This document shows positions 1-13,924 of a DNA stretch of 64,000 bases, piece after piece; the first letter of the stretch is position 1, and each line of letters begins with the position of its first letter. The stretch comes from Cylicocyclus nassatus (lineage: Eukaryota > Nematoda > Chromadorea > Rhabditida > Strongylidae). The notes under the pieces are model-generated. The model had not been told where the DNA came from. It saw only the letters and a list, made by a program, of their open reading frames with translations, and ran no database searches. The DNA lies in NCBI GenBank assembly GCA_958299035.1, contig CATQJL010000223.1, positions 82,105,322 to 82,169,321 of the forward strand. Direction: 5' to 3'. The position numbers were made by a program, and so were the translations under genes.

Positions 1-181
1 ACTACTTTGGTGGGCGGAACTTGATAGAGCGGGCGTGGCTTGATAGCGCAATCGTGGGTTTCAGGTCCATTTTTTCCATGACACATTAGAGGACCGCACC
101 AACACAGATGTTCTACTCCTGGGGCTTTCTTGTAGACTAGGTATCAAGCGGAGGAGCACAGATTTTGCCTAGACGCTGCCT
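1..181. mobile_element. Right end of a foldback MITE (AGGCAGYG-end family), cut by window edge
   Basis: The stretch ends in GACGCTGCCT followed by TTAG, the same terminal motif (rc AGGCAGCGTC) that closes the element at 62,631-63,062. The rest of the element lies off the left edge. It sits inside an intron of the flavin oxidoreductase gene, whose exon ends at 197. Only one end is visible, so the target duplication cannot be confirmed here; a diverged relic is equally possible. Confidence 0.5.
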
Positions 182-196
182 TTAGAAGAAATTCAC

Positions 197-1972
<1,776 letters not shown>

Positions 1973-1979
1973 TCTGAAA

Positions 1980-2430
1980 AAAAAGAATTTTGAAAATGAT
2001 GGCAAGTGAAAAGAAATCGACTAGAGCACAGAACAAATAACGCAAGTAATAATCTGACTCTAACCTTGCGCTACGTTTCTGATTGCAGTTTCTCTTGCGC
2101 CGCTATCAGCTGTTTATAACTTGCAAGAAATGATGACAAATCAGCGTTTAGCAAGAAGTGATGACAAATCAGCGTTTACTGGGTGTGACAGTTGTATTGT
2201 TGACGCTAGTAATGATGAAGAAAACTTCAATGATGACAAAACTGATAACTAAGCTAAGAATTTGAATGATGATTTATAGATAATGAACATTATCTGTTAG
2301 TGGTGGGGTAAATTTCAGTAAGAATGACCGCGCACCTTAAGAAAATTATCAGTAAATGACTGAAGCAGATAATAAGAAAACCTAAGTAGGATTGGAGTTG
2401 ATGAAGAAGACTTTCATGCCTGTCGATCAT
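1980..2430. other. Intergenic, no gene seen
   Basis: Upstream of the oxidoreductase start. It contains a short direct duplication (gatgacaaatcagcgttta near 2131 and 2159) but no coding region or terminal repeat that I can recognise. Any promoter for the minus-strand oxidoreductase would lie here; no core motif is evident. Confidence 0.4.
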
Positions 2431-3950
2431 AACCTCGATACATAGAGCCACGTACTCTGATAACCTTCACCTTAAAGGCTATGAGGGGACGACACAACCT
2501 TCACCTGAAAAAAAAACAGAAGTCTTCCGGGGCGAAGCCCCGGATGTTATTATTCTGACTATATCGGAATGAATGTTAATGAAGCAATATAGGGAACAGT
2601 ATCTTTATGTTATCTCAGCGAAACCGGGAATTTGCGCTTTTATAGCCTTTTTTACGTCAAAAAGAAGATTTCTGTAAGATTTTCGCCAGAATTCAAGACA
2701 ACAATTCTAAGTTAGCGTCTTAGTTGACCAAAATCGAGTTTCAGAAGTTTAGGAAAGCTGTTGGAGTTGAATAAAAACGAGAAACAGCGCTTGAATATTG
2801 CGCAGAGAGTCGCGCACGAAAACGCTGGGCTATCTCGTCAATGAGTGATTTTCAAAGCTTGGGACGTTGTCAGTGCTCCTAGTCGTGTCATGGCGACCAA
2901 AATGATATATGATGTTGCATGGTTTCGTTGAGACCCCGCGGAGATCTACGACCAGAGCCAAATGCCCCGTCGGCTCTGGTCTGTCTCCGCTGCTCGTCTG
3001 CGACTCCGCGCGCTGCGCGCTACCTCGCTACCCCAAACGCGGGGCGCGGGGCATTTGGCTCTGGTACCCTTTCCTTCGCTGTTTCTAACCCAATTTTAGC
3101 AAGCTATATATCATTTTGAAGCTCTTGATCTCTATTTTTACGCTGGCAACGTCCCAAAACCACATTTTTTGATTTGATCGAGAAATCCGGCAAAAACCTT
3201 GTTTTCGAAAATCTCTTGTTTTTCTCCTAGTTCAACTTTTTCCACGCAGTTTTTTCGTGCATTCTATAGACCTTGCTTCTGTTCATAAAGCTGACAACCA
3301 CCCAGCCCTTATCTCTTCGATTATTGTGGAATTTTTTGTGAAAAATCGTAAAAAGTGCATTTTTCTTCACTTTGTTCTGTTCCAGTGTTTTCGCAGCGAT
3401 TTTTTTCCAGCTTGGGCGAATGTTGCTCAGAACAATAAACGCAGCAATTTAGACAACGTCCCAGGAAACAGGAACGTCAATGCGAGGGTAAAAATTTAAA
3501 GGACGCATCAAAAATTAAATTGGCTTCGACGTTCTTTTCGACTTAGTAAAAAAGAAAATTTGCGTTTTTATAACTGATATCTTTCTTGTTTATCTTCCTC
3601 TTGGTAATCACTCCTTCATGAGACATGTTTTTTTGAAACAATCAAAAAAGAAACTAGCTCTTCTTCGCTTTCCCCCGTGCTGCGAATAGCTGGTCCTGGA
3701 GCGAAGACTTGCACTTTGAAAAGCCGCCAAATGAAGAATTACAACCATAATTGCAGTGTTTTTATTCCGGTTTTCAGCAGCTTCTTTTGCTTTTCATATT
3801 TGTTTTACGTCATTTTCTCTTCTCTGATCTCCTTTCTGAACAACCTTCACTTTTTATGAGGTCAGGTGTTCAAACAACCTTCACTTTTGACGCCCTGTCT
3901 CTGGACTATCGAAGGTATGCTGTCGATGGAGTTAAACGACAAGCGTAGAT
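2430..3950 (+). repeat. Dispersed repeat, copy 1 (about 1.5 kb)
   Basis: Collinear with 22,420-23,840: both contain gaagc(c)ccggatgtta, a GC-rich block with TCGGCTCTGGTCT and CGCTACCTCGCTACCCCAAA, and the same AT-rich tail. The 3' end (about 3,690-3,950) also matches the reverse complement of 24,550-24,725. Both ends carry a pair of direct ACCTTCACYTTT motifs about 35 bp apart (2463/2496 and 3843/3878). No transposase or RT is visible, so this is a non-autonomous repeat of unassigned class. The GC-rich centre (2,930-3,065) contains GAGCCAAATGCCC and its inverted partner GGGGCATTTGGCTC. Confidence 0.7.
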
Positions 3951-4056
3951 TGCGGTAGTTTCACCCAAACATTCCACATCAAGGTCCGCATGCTCAAATT
4001 GCTCAAGATTTCGAAAAAGACTTGGAACCTTCATATGTTTTTGTTTATATGTCTTC

Positions 4057-4408
4057 CAGTGGCGGTCCCAGGATTTCGGACCGGGGGGGGGCGCGACAAA
4101 AAATTTTTTCAAATGAAGGTGCGTGGCGTCAGCCACGCACTCCGAAAAAATTTTTGGGGTGCTTCTAAAAATTTTTGCGGGTCCCCAACCCCTGAAATCT
4201 GGAAAAAGGGGGCGTGGCGTCAGTCACTCCCCGAAAAAAATTTTTTTATAAGGCTAATTTGAATTTTTTAAGAATTTTAAAAATTATATTAATTATTTAC
4301 AAAAATTAACTAGTCGTTTGCACATTTTTATAAACCATATAGGTAAGTTTCAAAAATTTCGCGACCCATTCTCGGGGGGGGGGGGCCTCCCCCCTCGGAC
4401 CGCCACTG
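4057..4408. mobile_element. hAT-type MITE with perfect 8-bp target duplication
   Basis: Begins CAGTGGCGGTCC and ends GGACCGCCACTG, an exact 12-bp terminal inverted repeat. It is flanked on both sides by ATGTCTTC (4049-4056 and 4409-4416), the 8-bp duplication expected of hAT elements. The 352-bp body has poly-G runs and a local palindrome around GTGGCGTCAGCCACGC, with no transposase. A partial relative lies at 21,065-21,340. The duplication is perfect, suggesting a fairly recent insertion. Confidence 0.88.
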
Positions 4409-4431
4409 ATGTCTTCCTACGTTCTGATTTA

Positions 4432-5152
4432 GGGCCGCATGCACTAACATGGCCGCGGGGAGGGGATCGCAGCTATAAAGAAAGCTTTTATTTCGAAACT
4501 CCAGTTACCTGGATTTCACGTTGTGTACCTATCCGTAAGTATTCCTACTATCCTTCACTTTGAACATATTGAACAGGAGCGAGAAGCTGTACGAACCGCA
4601 TTTTCCAGCTTTTGTATGATCCCTGATGATCCCCGGCGCTTTACTTCAAAGTCATTTTTTTTTCTCTGGAGTTAACGAAAAACCTCCCAAGTTGTGCAGA
4701 TTATCTAACCCAACAGTGCTAAGCATGTTGCTGATAAGAACAAATGATGTTCGGAAGTCATGAAATTTTCGATGATCCACAGGTCGAAATTTGGGGTATA
4801 CCGAAAAACTCGATTTTTCAGAAGTTCATTTGTTCTCATTAGCAACATGCTTAGCACCGTTGGTTAGATGTTCAATATAACTTTGAAAGGTTTTCGTTGA
4901 CTTTGGAGAAAGAAATGACTTTGAAGAATAGACGTTCGTCCCCCAGGGATTATCAGGGGATCTTACAAAAAGCTGGAAAATGCGGCTTTTACAGCTTCTC
5001 GCTTCTGCTCAATATGTTCATAGTGAAGGATGGTGGGAGTACTTACGGATAGGTAGACAGCGTGCAATACAGATATTCGAAGCTTCAAGATATGAAGCTT
5101 TCTTCTGAAGCTGCGATCCCCTCCCCAGCGGAAATGTTAGTGCATGCGGCTC
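4432..5152. repeat. Foldback repeat, 720 bp
   Basis: Outer arms read GGGCCGCATGCACTAACAT on the left and the inverted equivalent near 5,132-5,152; inner arms share GGGGAGGGGATCGCAGCT, the AAGCTTTCTTC block, and TTGTTCTCATTAGCAACATG around a short centre. The same palindrome forms the core of the larger element at 52,092-53,258, which has outer ends that this copy lacks. It is probably a truncated copy. The hAT MITE sits just to its left. Confidence 0.75.
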
Positions 5153-5159
5153 TTAATTT

Positions 5160-5640
5160 CTCGTTTCTATATCTCACAAGAGTAGCTTTTGATCGCCACT
5201 TTCGAAAGTCTCGCAAGTTCCTATTTTACTTTTTCTCAAGTTGATAAACCACATCGATCTCCTTGCAAGTTTATTACCTGTCATTAAGTATGCTGTATCC
5301 TTGTTGCAGTCCTCTAAATTTGAGCAAAATCTGCTAAAACGTTAAGTCTAATCACAGGCTCATTTGCAGACTTGCTCTATCGAAATTGTTGACTGCGGCA
5401 TTGAAGTCTTGCCAAAAGTTCGAAAGCAAGTCTTTTTTCTCCTAAACCCTTCTATCACAGCATTTATGGTTAGTGCCAACGCAATGTTCTGTGTTTACAG
5501 CCAGGTGTGACTCGTATCTGCTGGTTTCTGCTTGATGGCTTGTTTGTGAAGGGATGTGCTTGATGATTTGCTGTGAAGTGAGCTAGGGTGTCATAGTCTG
5601 ATGTCTTGGTCTCGGTGCCTCTCAAGGGAGTTGAAATCCA
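5160..5640. other. Intergenic, nothing recognised
   Basis: AT-rich stretch between two foldback repeats. It contains a few in-frame shadows only; no coding exon, terminal repeat or RNA gene was found. Confidence 0.3.
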
Positions 5641-5646
5641 TCTATA

Positions 5647-7038
5647 AAGTGCGGTTCATGATTATACGAACACCCAAAATTTTGTAAGTTTTCGGACTTT
5701 TTGGGAGAAACTCAAAGCCGTTGGTACCACGCGATAGAACACAGCCGAAAACGTTATATGATCCAAAAGACTGGAAATTGATGTCAATCTTAGGAGTGTT
5801 TTTGCGCCTAATGCGAATTTTTGCGGTTCATAATTATACGAACACCTCAAACAAAGTTCCATTTTTCATTCAAGATTGCAATCATTTGAGTCCAAATTTT
5901 TTGTAGAGTTACAGTAACAAAGTCTAACATATCTGCTACACACTGAACCAGTGCAATTCAAAAATAGGACCGTGACTTTTTTTAAAGGGCTCTAAAAGCT
6001 TTTGGAGTGATTGCGCTCCAAAAACATCCTTTCTTTTGCTGTTTACGCGCTCTAATCAGCTTCTGCCAAAGCTATGAGATAAAATGAGCTCTTTCGATAG
6101 GTATTTTGTTTGACGCTTGGAAATTGCTTTTTCGTGCCGTTTTTCAACCACGTTCCAACCTTAACCCAGAGTTAGCACGATTTCGAGCCTCAAAACTCAG
6201 CTTCTCTCTTGCGCAGACATTGATATGAAGCAGCTGCATTGTTTGCATGATGATGTTTCTGTGCCAAAGTTTTCGGGTTTTTTGTAGAACTGACCTTATG
6301 CTGTGGAGCTACAAACCAAATGAAGGTGTGATTGCAATAGTAAAAACAGTGTTTTTGGTGAAATGACGTCTGCGTGGCTAAAACAAACGCTCAACGTTGC
6401 TGATTTTTTCTAGCCAAATATACAGTCTTGTGAACTTCTACATACTATATGCTTACTTCATTGTATGGCTTCAGAAGCTGAGTTTTGCTCGAAATCGTGT
6501 TAACTCTAGGGTATGGTTGGAACTTGGCTGAAAAACGGCACGAAAAAGCAATTTCCAAGCGTCAAACAAAATACCTATCGAAATAGCTTATTTTATCTCG
6601 TAGCTTTGGTAGAAGCTAACTAGAGCGCCTAAACCGCAGAAGAAAGGATGTTTTTGGAACGCAATCACTCCAAAAGCATTTAGAGCCCTCTGAAAAAAGT
6701 AACGGTCTTAATTTGGAACTGCACTGGGTTCAGTGTGTGGCAGATATGTCGGACTTTGTTACTGTAACTCTAAAAAAATTTGGACTCAAATGATTGCAAT
6801 TTTGAATGAAAAATGGACCTTTGTTTGAGGTGTTCGTATAATTATGAACCGGAAAATATATGTTGAAAATTCGCATTAGGCGCAAAAACACTCCTAAGAT
6901 TGACATCAGCTTCCATTCTTGTGGATCGTATAACGTTTTCGGCTGTGCTCTTTCGCGTGGTACCAACGGCTTTTTTCTTCCAAATAGTCCAGAAATTTCT
7001 GAAATTTGGGGGTGTTCGTATAATTATGAACCGCACTT
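5647..7038. mobile_element. Long foldback element, 1.39 kb, TA target duplication
   Basis: Starts AAGTGCGGTTCATGATTATA and ends with the inverted partner (…TAATTATGAACCGCACTT), flanked by TA at 5645-5646 and 7039-7040. The arms stay paired for most of their length: the GGTACCACGCG, AACGTTATA, CCTAAGATTGACATC and AAATTGCTTTTTCGTGCCG segments all recur inverted. The TA duplication points to the Tc1/mariner (IS630) group, but there is no transposase. Transcripts would fold into a long hairpin. Confidence 0.82.
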
Positions 7039-7040
7039 TA

Positions 7041-8554
7041 GAAGCTGAGTTAGTACAAATCAAGGTGATCAATCTCGAGTAGCAGTGATGGCGAATGTGA
7101 TAACGCCACCCTTTCGGCATACATTGGGGCACTTTCGCAGATCACAACACCTAAGATAACAAGAGATGTAGAGATTGCCGATTCCAGACATGTGAATTTG
7201 CTAGCTCCATATGAATTTTGTAAACACCGAGTTTTGGAAGTTCAGGACTATTTACATCTCTGCAGTGTATGGATACTGATCACGAAGATTTCATTGAAAT
7301 CTTCCCAATTTCGCTCCACCATCTCCTGCTGCCGCCATGTCCGCTTAATCTCGACACAGCCAAAGCAATACGCGCAGTTTTCAACGACCACTGCCTTACC
7401 CAGGGGAAAATAATTCGCAAGATGATGTAGATGAGTTCCTTATATTATGCGCTGTTTCTGCTACCCTCCATTTCATGCTTCCGGCAGTGTGCTGATAGAA
7501 TTGATAAGTATTGCCTTCTTTTGTAAAGTGCGCTAAAGACCATGTCATCATGACCTGCTGTGATATAAGTATCGTGAGTACTGAAATATGTGTTACTTTA
7601 CTTCTGATCAATAATTAGATGCTTTCGTGTTCTATTTATACTGCACACTTCAGGAGGCGTTATTCCTCTTCAAGCCAGGGTAAGGCTTAGAAGCCACCTA
7701 TACACTGTCCATATCTCTTATTTATTGTACTTTATTGTTATGCTCACAAAAACGCGCTGCAAATCAAGAGTTTCCTAGAAAAAGCGAGTTCGGGGACACT
7801 AGAGATATTATATAGTAAAAATTAAATCACTTGCTAAACTACAGAGTCTACAGTCATCCAAGTACAGTATGAAAAGACTAGATGAACCCTGAGAATAAGT
7901 TTAAAGACACTTCCGAATTGATGCTGACCAACTAATTTTTTCTGTAGAGTGAAAACTCAGTTCATACTTCAAACGCTTTCATGAGATCGCAGTCGTCACG
8001 CAGATCGGTGAAAACCTGTTATGTGTTCAGAAAATGATCAGGTGCGGATTTCAAACTAGGCACATAGTTTTCTGAATGGGGAGTCAAGTCGTGTTTAGGT
8101 AAGTGCGCTTGCGATGGACTATGGAACAATCGTAGCGCATGCTACGTCTGACTCAAGCCTCGGTCATACTTCTTGCGATTGCGGAGATGCTAACGTGGTT
8201 GATTTGATAGATGTCACTTTTCCACTGCGCAGATTTTGAATCCACATTCGTACAGTTTTCGTAAGCCAGTGCAAGTGTGTCGGATTTTACTTACCGACAG
8301 ACCGCTTAAGTATAATAATGGGCCATCTTAGCAGTGCCGAATTGCGCGGCGGCCGAAATTGTGCGAGATAGACTTTCCTATGGCACTATCCAGGTAGAGC
8401 TCACGTGATATATCAACGGACAATTCAACTAACGCCCCAGTGCGAACTTGAGGGATGACTTGCGTCGACTTGGACTTCCGCTCGAGATCCACCGCGCTCA
8501 TAACGCGTCCTCTGCCAAAGCAAGAAAAAAATGTGCGAGTCGCTAGCTATGTGA
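7041..8554. other. Intergenic, no gene supported
   Basis: Small overlapping ORFs (up to about 73 codons) occur on both strands but none resembles a known family or has convincing splice sites. No terminal repeats were identified. Confidence 0.3.
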
Positions 8555-8562
8555 TATTAGGG

Positions 8563-9234
8563 CAGGGCTCGGCACGAGCTGGCAGTAGGGAAATTTCAAA
8601 TCGAAGTTCTCTTTGACCTGTTTTGAAGACCCGTCATTATTTTTAGATTATGTAAAAGTATGTAGTAGGGATTTCATGCATTCTGATTTCATGGAACAAC
8701 TTTTCACAGCTTTCTGAGCTTTTTAAGTGGTTGAACCACATCTTGAGAAGCAGAAAAAGCCGATTTTTCGAACTGGAACAGATCGAGTAATTTTTAGATG
8801 GCTATAAAACGCTGACAAGAAAACATCATGAAGTTTTTTTCTCTGTATGTAAACTTTTACAGGGTAGATACATTCTATGTAAAAAAGTATGAAAAGTTAT
8901 GTGAGCAAAGTATCGGTGCCAGCTCAGCTGGCACCCGGCTAACACGGTGCCCTCTAATTCAGAAAAAAGTTCAGCAAAGCTTTCATTCACATAAGTTTTC
9001 ATGAATCTTTGCGCCGTAGTTCTAGTCCTCCAGTGCGTATGGCACACACCAAATTTGGTGTCATACTATTGCGTTTTGGCTGAAAACAACTCTTCTGTTT
9101 GTTTGATGGGCAGCATGCCGGTGGCATGCCGGCGGTTCTTCTCCGCCCCGGACCCCAGAAAAACGATGTCCCCTTTGCTTTCCGTCCTAAAAACGATATA
9201 CAGCTTGACTCGGTGCCACCTGTGCCGAGCCCTG
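8563..9234. mobile_element. hAT-type MITE with perfect 8-bp target duplication
   Basis: Ends are CAGGGCTCGGCAC and GTGCCGAGCCCTG, an exact 13-bp inverted pair. The flanks are TATTAGGG at 8555-8562 and 9235-9242, a perfect 8-bp duplication typical of hAT transposition. An internal stretch (AACGATGTCCCC) matches, in inverted orientation, the element at 58,762-59,628, which has nearly the same ends. The 672-bp body shows no transposase; ORFs within it are incidental. This is a non-autonomous hAT family with at least two copies in the window. Confidence 0.9.
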
Positions 9235-9242
9235 TATTAGGG

Positions 9243-10090
9243 ACATAGGCATGATTTTCTTGGCTATTTATACGCGCTGCTGCTGCGATAGTGCCTCAGT
9301 TAGGGCCACACTGTAAGTTTGGTGTGACGTGCCAGATTAATGTGGACGTTGCCGTTAACACTATTTGTGGACATCTCATGTCAGCTATGTAGACCGATTA
9401 TTTAGTGCATAAATGACGGGAAAAGAAGAGATAGTGTTTTTTTAGACCAGAGCCAGACTTATCGCTTGGGCGCTTTATCCATTTCGCTGATTGGTCAGAT
9501 CACTGATTTGATCAATCATGAAGCGGCTAAGCGGATTGTCCTTTTCAACCAGTCCATGCGCTTCACCCATTCGCTACTAGTCAGGTCACCGAATTGACCA
9601 ATAGCGAATGGATAAGCTTATTAAACCGGGTAAATCCGACGCCTGCCGGACGTCGTTAGCTGAGATTTTTGACGTGCCGTTAAGTTAGTTCGCGAAATGT
9701 GAAAATTTGAGAGCAGAATGGAGGTTTAATAACAGTTGGTTTGCTTATTTTGATCACAACAAGAATCACATGGAGCTGGAAAGTGTAGGAGCTATGATTC
9801 CGCTGAAACACACAGAATAGGAAATATGAACCCCTTGAAACCATTCGAACTCTTATACTTCAAACCATTCGAACAGCTACACTCCTCTCTTTGTAGCTAG
9901 ACATCAGTAATCGATCATCAAAGGACTGATGCGGGATGAAACAATTATAAAAAACATGTAATGGCGTCTTCCATGTTTTTATGTAAATTGAAGACAAGTG
10001 CTTTTAAGGCGCTATAAGTGCATAACATTTTGTTGTGCTTCATATGTCACATTCACATCTTGCTTCCTATCTCGGCTATTCTTACTATAC
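9243..10090. other. Upstream region of the secreted-protein gene
   Basis: Between the hAT MITE and the next gene. An imperfect palindrome lies at about 9,465-9,620 (CGCTTTATCCATTTCGCTGATTGG versus an inverted partner near 9,590). No promoter element is clear. Confidence 0.3.
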
Positions 10091-10104
10091 TTTTTTTTGC
10101 AGGG

Positions 10105-10763
10105 ATGTATGCAGTTCAAGTTGTTCTTCTTCTTTTGACTACTTCCATCGCAAACTCACAAATGTATAGCTACCATAGAACTTACCACCGTTATCTGAGA
10201 CCAGTAGCTGAGAATGTTATTAAGAAATTTGAAAACAAAACTATAGCGGAGCTGGAACAAATGCAGATGGAACGGATGGCAAAAATGGAGGTTTTTTAAA
10301 TATTTTATATAATTAATTTGTACACTTATAATGACGAACATTCGCCGACATGGCTATAAGATTAAATTATCTCGGTTGGACATTTTCAGCGAACCTTTGG
10401 CACAAGAGAGGACAAAGAGAAAATTGATAGAATGGTATTGGAAGAACTTGAGAAGCAAGCCAAAGAATTTGAGGAGTATAGTGCTCTTAGTGGTAACAAA
10501 AATATGACGGTGAAAGAGTATGTTAAGGCAATGGAAGATTTTGCGAAAAAGCATGAGGGAGTTAGTCGACATCCGTTGAAATCATCAGAAGTTCCTGTTA
10601 TACTCGATGGTTTCAGAAAGTTTCGTATTTCGAGGCCAAACGTGCATTGATGAGAAGAAAGCTCGCAAGAGAGGAACGAGCGAAGGAGCTAAAAACGGCT
10701 ATGAAAATCGTGAAAATCGAAGAAAAAAAATTCCCAGCTTCAAAACTTTCTCAGAACGCTTGA
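10105..10763 (+). CDS. Predicted secreted, charged helical protein (three exons)
   Basis: Exons 10105-10290, 10390-10560 and 10617-10763 join in phase 0 to give 167 residues and a TGA stop. Introns are 99 and 56 nt, begin GTTTTT and GTTAGT, and end in TTTTCAG and GTTTCAG, as expected for a nematode. The ATG lies two bases after a T-rich TTTTTTTTGCAG, a likely spliced-leader acceptor. Residues 1-19 (MYAVQVVLLLLTTSIANSQ) form a signal peptide. The rest is rich in Glu and Lys and predicted helical (ELEQMQMERMAKME, LEELEKQAKEFEEY, KRALMRRKLAREER). AATAAA follows at 10812-10817. I do not recognise the family. Length and helical character recall small secreted nematode proteins such as SXP/RAL-2, but no motif confirms that. 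Skipping intron 2 would give a shorter alternative ending at 10650. Confidence 0.65.
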
Positions 10764-10811
10764 GTTTTTTTCAAACCATCCTTATTTTTCTGTTATATGC
10801 TATTTGATCGA

Positions 10812-10817
10812 AATAAA
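10812..10817 (+). terminator. Poly(A) signal AATAAA
   Basis: Canonical hexamer 49 bp after the stop of the secreted-protein gene, consistent with a short 3' UTR. Confidence 0.6.
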
Positions 10818-10819
10818 GG

Positions 10820-12490
10820 GAGGAGACAACGCGCTTCAGTCATGTTGTGAGCCATTACACTGCAAAGAAATTGTTTATTTAAAGTTCGAAAAACTTGTAG
10901 AGTTCAACCAAATTGAGCTATGGTTGGCTCAAAGCTGGGGGACGTGCAACTGAGTTACTCTAGGCTGTTTTTATACTAATTCGGAAGTTTTGGAACAGTT
11001 CGAGCATTTCGGACTGTGCCTTGTGCTGCTCTGCAGCCGCCCGCATGCGGTTTCGAGCTGCGATAGTTGGTGATTTCGGTTTATCACTTACAAGGAAATG
11101 ATATTTGGTGACCCCGGTCATTTGGAATGCGATCTACACCGTAAGATGCGCCTCGAAACGCTGATTCCAAATCTGTGCTCGATATCTGCGAAGCGATCAT
11201 ATGAAAGCAGTTATAAACTTTTTTCCGTAGAAAATTTGCGTATTTTAAGGTAGTTAAAATCACCCAATTTTATCTCTATTTTACCGTTTGAAACTATTGA
11301 GGAGAATATTGGAAGGTGTAACTTTGTATTTATACCTGTCTAAACCATATTTAGCATTTAGAGAGGAAAGAAAAATTTTCATTAGCGATTAGCGATTTTT
11401 ATCCTCCGCAGAAGGGCAAGTTATTCTTGAAAAGTAATTATAACTCCATCCAGTTCGCGTTTCGCAGATATGGAAAACACTATTCGAACCAGCATTAGAA
11501 GGCGCATTTTTTGATATACAAGCCATTATGGATAGCCAGGGTCACCAGGTCTCGTTCCCTGCTTAGATATCTCTCATTTCGGTCTTATTCCTCTACACTG
11601 CATCCTTTTTTGATACGAAGAGCCTCGATATTGAAACGAGGTTCGCGAATGAGCGCCGTTCTGCTTGCATCCGGGAGAATGTGTCCTCGTGCGCTCGTCC
11701 GTTCTCTGTTTTAGCTATAACGGAATGTTATGAAGTACTTCTTGTAGCAGGTCATTTTCGAGTGATACATGATGCACCAGTCCGTCCATTGATCTATCCA
11801 CTCATATATAGGCTGCTACATGACGAAGGCGCAATATCTCCGGGCGCGAACGCGGCTTCATTAGCCGCAGAGCGCATGAGGCGCAGAATTTACAGTGGTG
11901 AAGATACGCGCGCGTCGCGTTTACGCTCGCTCAACCTATACTGCTTCTGCGCCTTCGTCATGCAATAGCCTTTACATACATACATACATGCATAAATGTC
12001 TCAACTGGTCCCTTCATTTACTCCGTATTCAAGCAACGAAATGATGATTGATGTGCAAACTCAGAGTTTCCAATAGTATGATTGAGCTCTACAGAAAAAA
12101 GTGCTGGAAAATTCGTAGATTTCAATACAATCATGGGTAAATAATGGTTTCGCTGTTACTATAATTGTGTAATTGGGAGCCAGTCAGTGTGGATCTCCTA
12201 AAACTTGCTCTAAAAATACAGCAAGAAGGGAAGATAATCATAAGAAGAGACAAAATATCTCAACGGGGAAGGAATACAGTTCGAGCTAAATTTGTCAAGG
12301 CATTTGTGTTTGATTAGGAAGATCCTTAAATTATATGGATCTTAGGTTATGAACTTTATAGGAAATTTATTCAGTAGACGACATATGTAGGCAGCAAAGG
12401 AATCATGTAGTCTACGTCGCCTTTTCCTAAAATTTTGTGAGTAAACATTGATTCTAAAACGACGGACACTAGTGGTACGGTAAATACAGA
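10820..12490. repeat. Intergenic with a dispersed-repeat fragment at about 11,810-11,965
   Basis: The fragment shares TGACGAAGGCGCAATA and AGAGCGC.TGAGGCGCAG with 49,665-49,755, and a similar CTTCTGCGCCTTC string recurs near 53,690. Four repeats of CATA follow at about 11,974-11,991. The remainder shows no gene that I can support. Confidence 0.45.
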
Positions 12491-12498
12491 AGTCTGAA

Positions 12499-12856
12499 AG
12501 GGCAGTGTCCAGGCAAATCTGGGCATATGGGTTTTTTGCCTGGAAACTGAAGAGGAGATCCCAGCTAAGGCACTGCCCAAACCGCAAATGATCCATTCAC
12601 AGCTGAGAAATCCACACACAACACTCCGCGCTGCGCCGTGACCGTAATACTTAGGGTGGGTTCCGGCGCATACGTAGCTTTAGAGCGAAGTCGTTTTCGG
12701 GTTACGGTCATGGCGCAGGCGCGGAGTTTTCGTGGACGGATTTCTCAGTTCTGAGCGAAATAATTGGCGCAGCCTTTGGGCAGTGCCTTAGTTAGGACCC
12801 CCTCATCAATTTCCAGGCAAAAAACCCATGTGCCCAGATTTGCCTGAACACTGCCT
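12499..12856. mobile_element. Foldback MITE, AGGCAGTG-end family
   Basis: Left end AGGGCAGTGTCCAGGCAAAT, right end TTTGCCTGAACACTGCCT, followed by TTAA (12857-12860); the left flank is TGAA. The arms pair for about 120 bp, including CTGGGCATATGGGTTTTTTG and its inverted partner. A second inner AAAGGGCAGTG-like motif (GGCACTGCCC) lies within each arm, so the element may be nested or composite. No coding capacity. Confidence 0.7.
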
Positions 12857-13437
12857 TTAAAAACGTGCTGAAGATATGAACATGCTATATGCTAACAATA
12901 TATTAGCTATTAACTTTCTGTGATATAAGCTTTCAAGTCCAGCATGCTCAGTCAAGTTTTCTAATCAAAAAGAGCTTGAGGACACTCAGTATTTAAGAAT
13001 CGTTGAAATTAGATCCTGGTAAGTGGACGTTAAACTTTTTCCAGATTTTCAATCAGATTCTTGATATCAGGACTCGAACTAGATATAACTAGATATATAG
13101 CAATATTCCGAAACAGAAAGTATGTAAGCTTTCCAGATCAACCGAGTGCAGATATCATGAACATGTACGTTTCTTAGCAAGGTGTACATTATGCGTGAGG
13201 CTTTGCAAACAACATCATCAGTATGTTACGAAAACTTAGAAGGGAATCTAATCACAGGTCTTCATCATTTTGCTGAACTTGTAAGGGAATTTCGTAATCT
13301 AACAAAGTCAACAGCGCCTAATTGCAATATAAGACTTCTGAAAGAAAGACATTCTCAAGTTTTCGCGTATCACTAGACGCTTATTGTTATTGTAACTGCC
13401 AAAGTTTTTGATGTCACTAATACGAGAATAATTTCTG

Positions 13438-13679
13438 AGGCCACGGGCAGGATTCACGCGATTCTCATCGTCGCTATTTCATTGCGACAAGACAACTGTA
13501 ACAATATTATTGCATGCCAATCTTCTTGCATCTCGGTTGTGATAATTTTTCAACACGACTGATCGTGTAACTATCACAACCGAAATCCAAGGAGATCGGC
13601 ATGCAATGAAATGCAATGAAACACTTGTTTAGTTGCGATAAATCGTCACGATGAAATCGGTGATATCTGCCCGAGACCT
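13438..13679. mobile_element. Palindromic MITE, copy 1 of the CTCGGGCAGA family
   Basis: Arms run from CGGGCAGGATTCACGCGA to TGATATCTGCCCGAGACCT, with inner pairing of GCATGCCAATCTTCTTGCAT against AAGGAGATCGGCATGC and of CGGTTGTGATA against TATCACAACCG. The same structure recurs at 31,731-31,965. About 240 bp, non-coding. Confidence 0.78.
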
Positions 13680-13924
13680 AAGTAGGTTTGGTAGTAGTTC
13701 CATAGTGTAGATGTTGAATAATAGTGGGGGAGAGCATTTTCTTGAGAAACACCGACGTACAGGATTTTGCTGTAGACTTCTAAACTGGAAAAGAACTTCA
13801 AGGGTTCGTTCAGATAGAATCCGAAGCTAATCAGGATTGGTCTTAATGCATATGCTCTCAAGTTTTGTAAGAAGCCCAGTATGATGGACAGAATCAAATG
13901 CTTCACTTGAATCGAAATATTATA

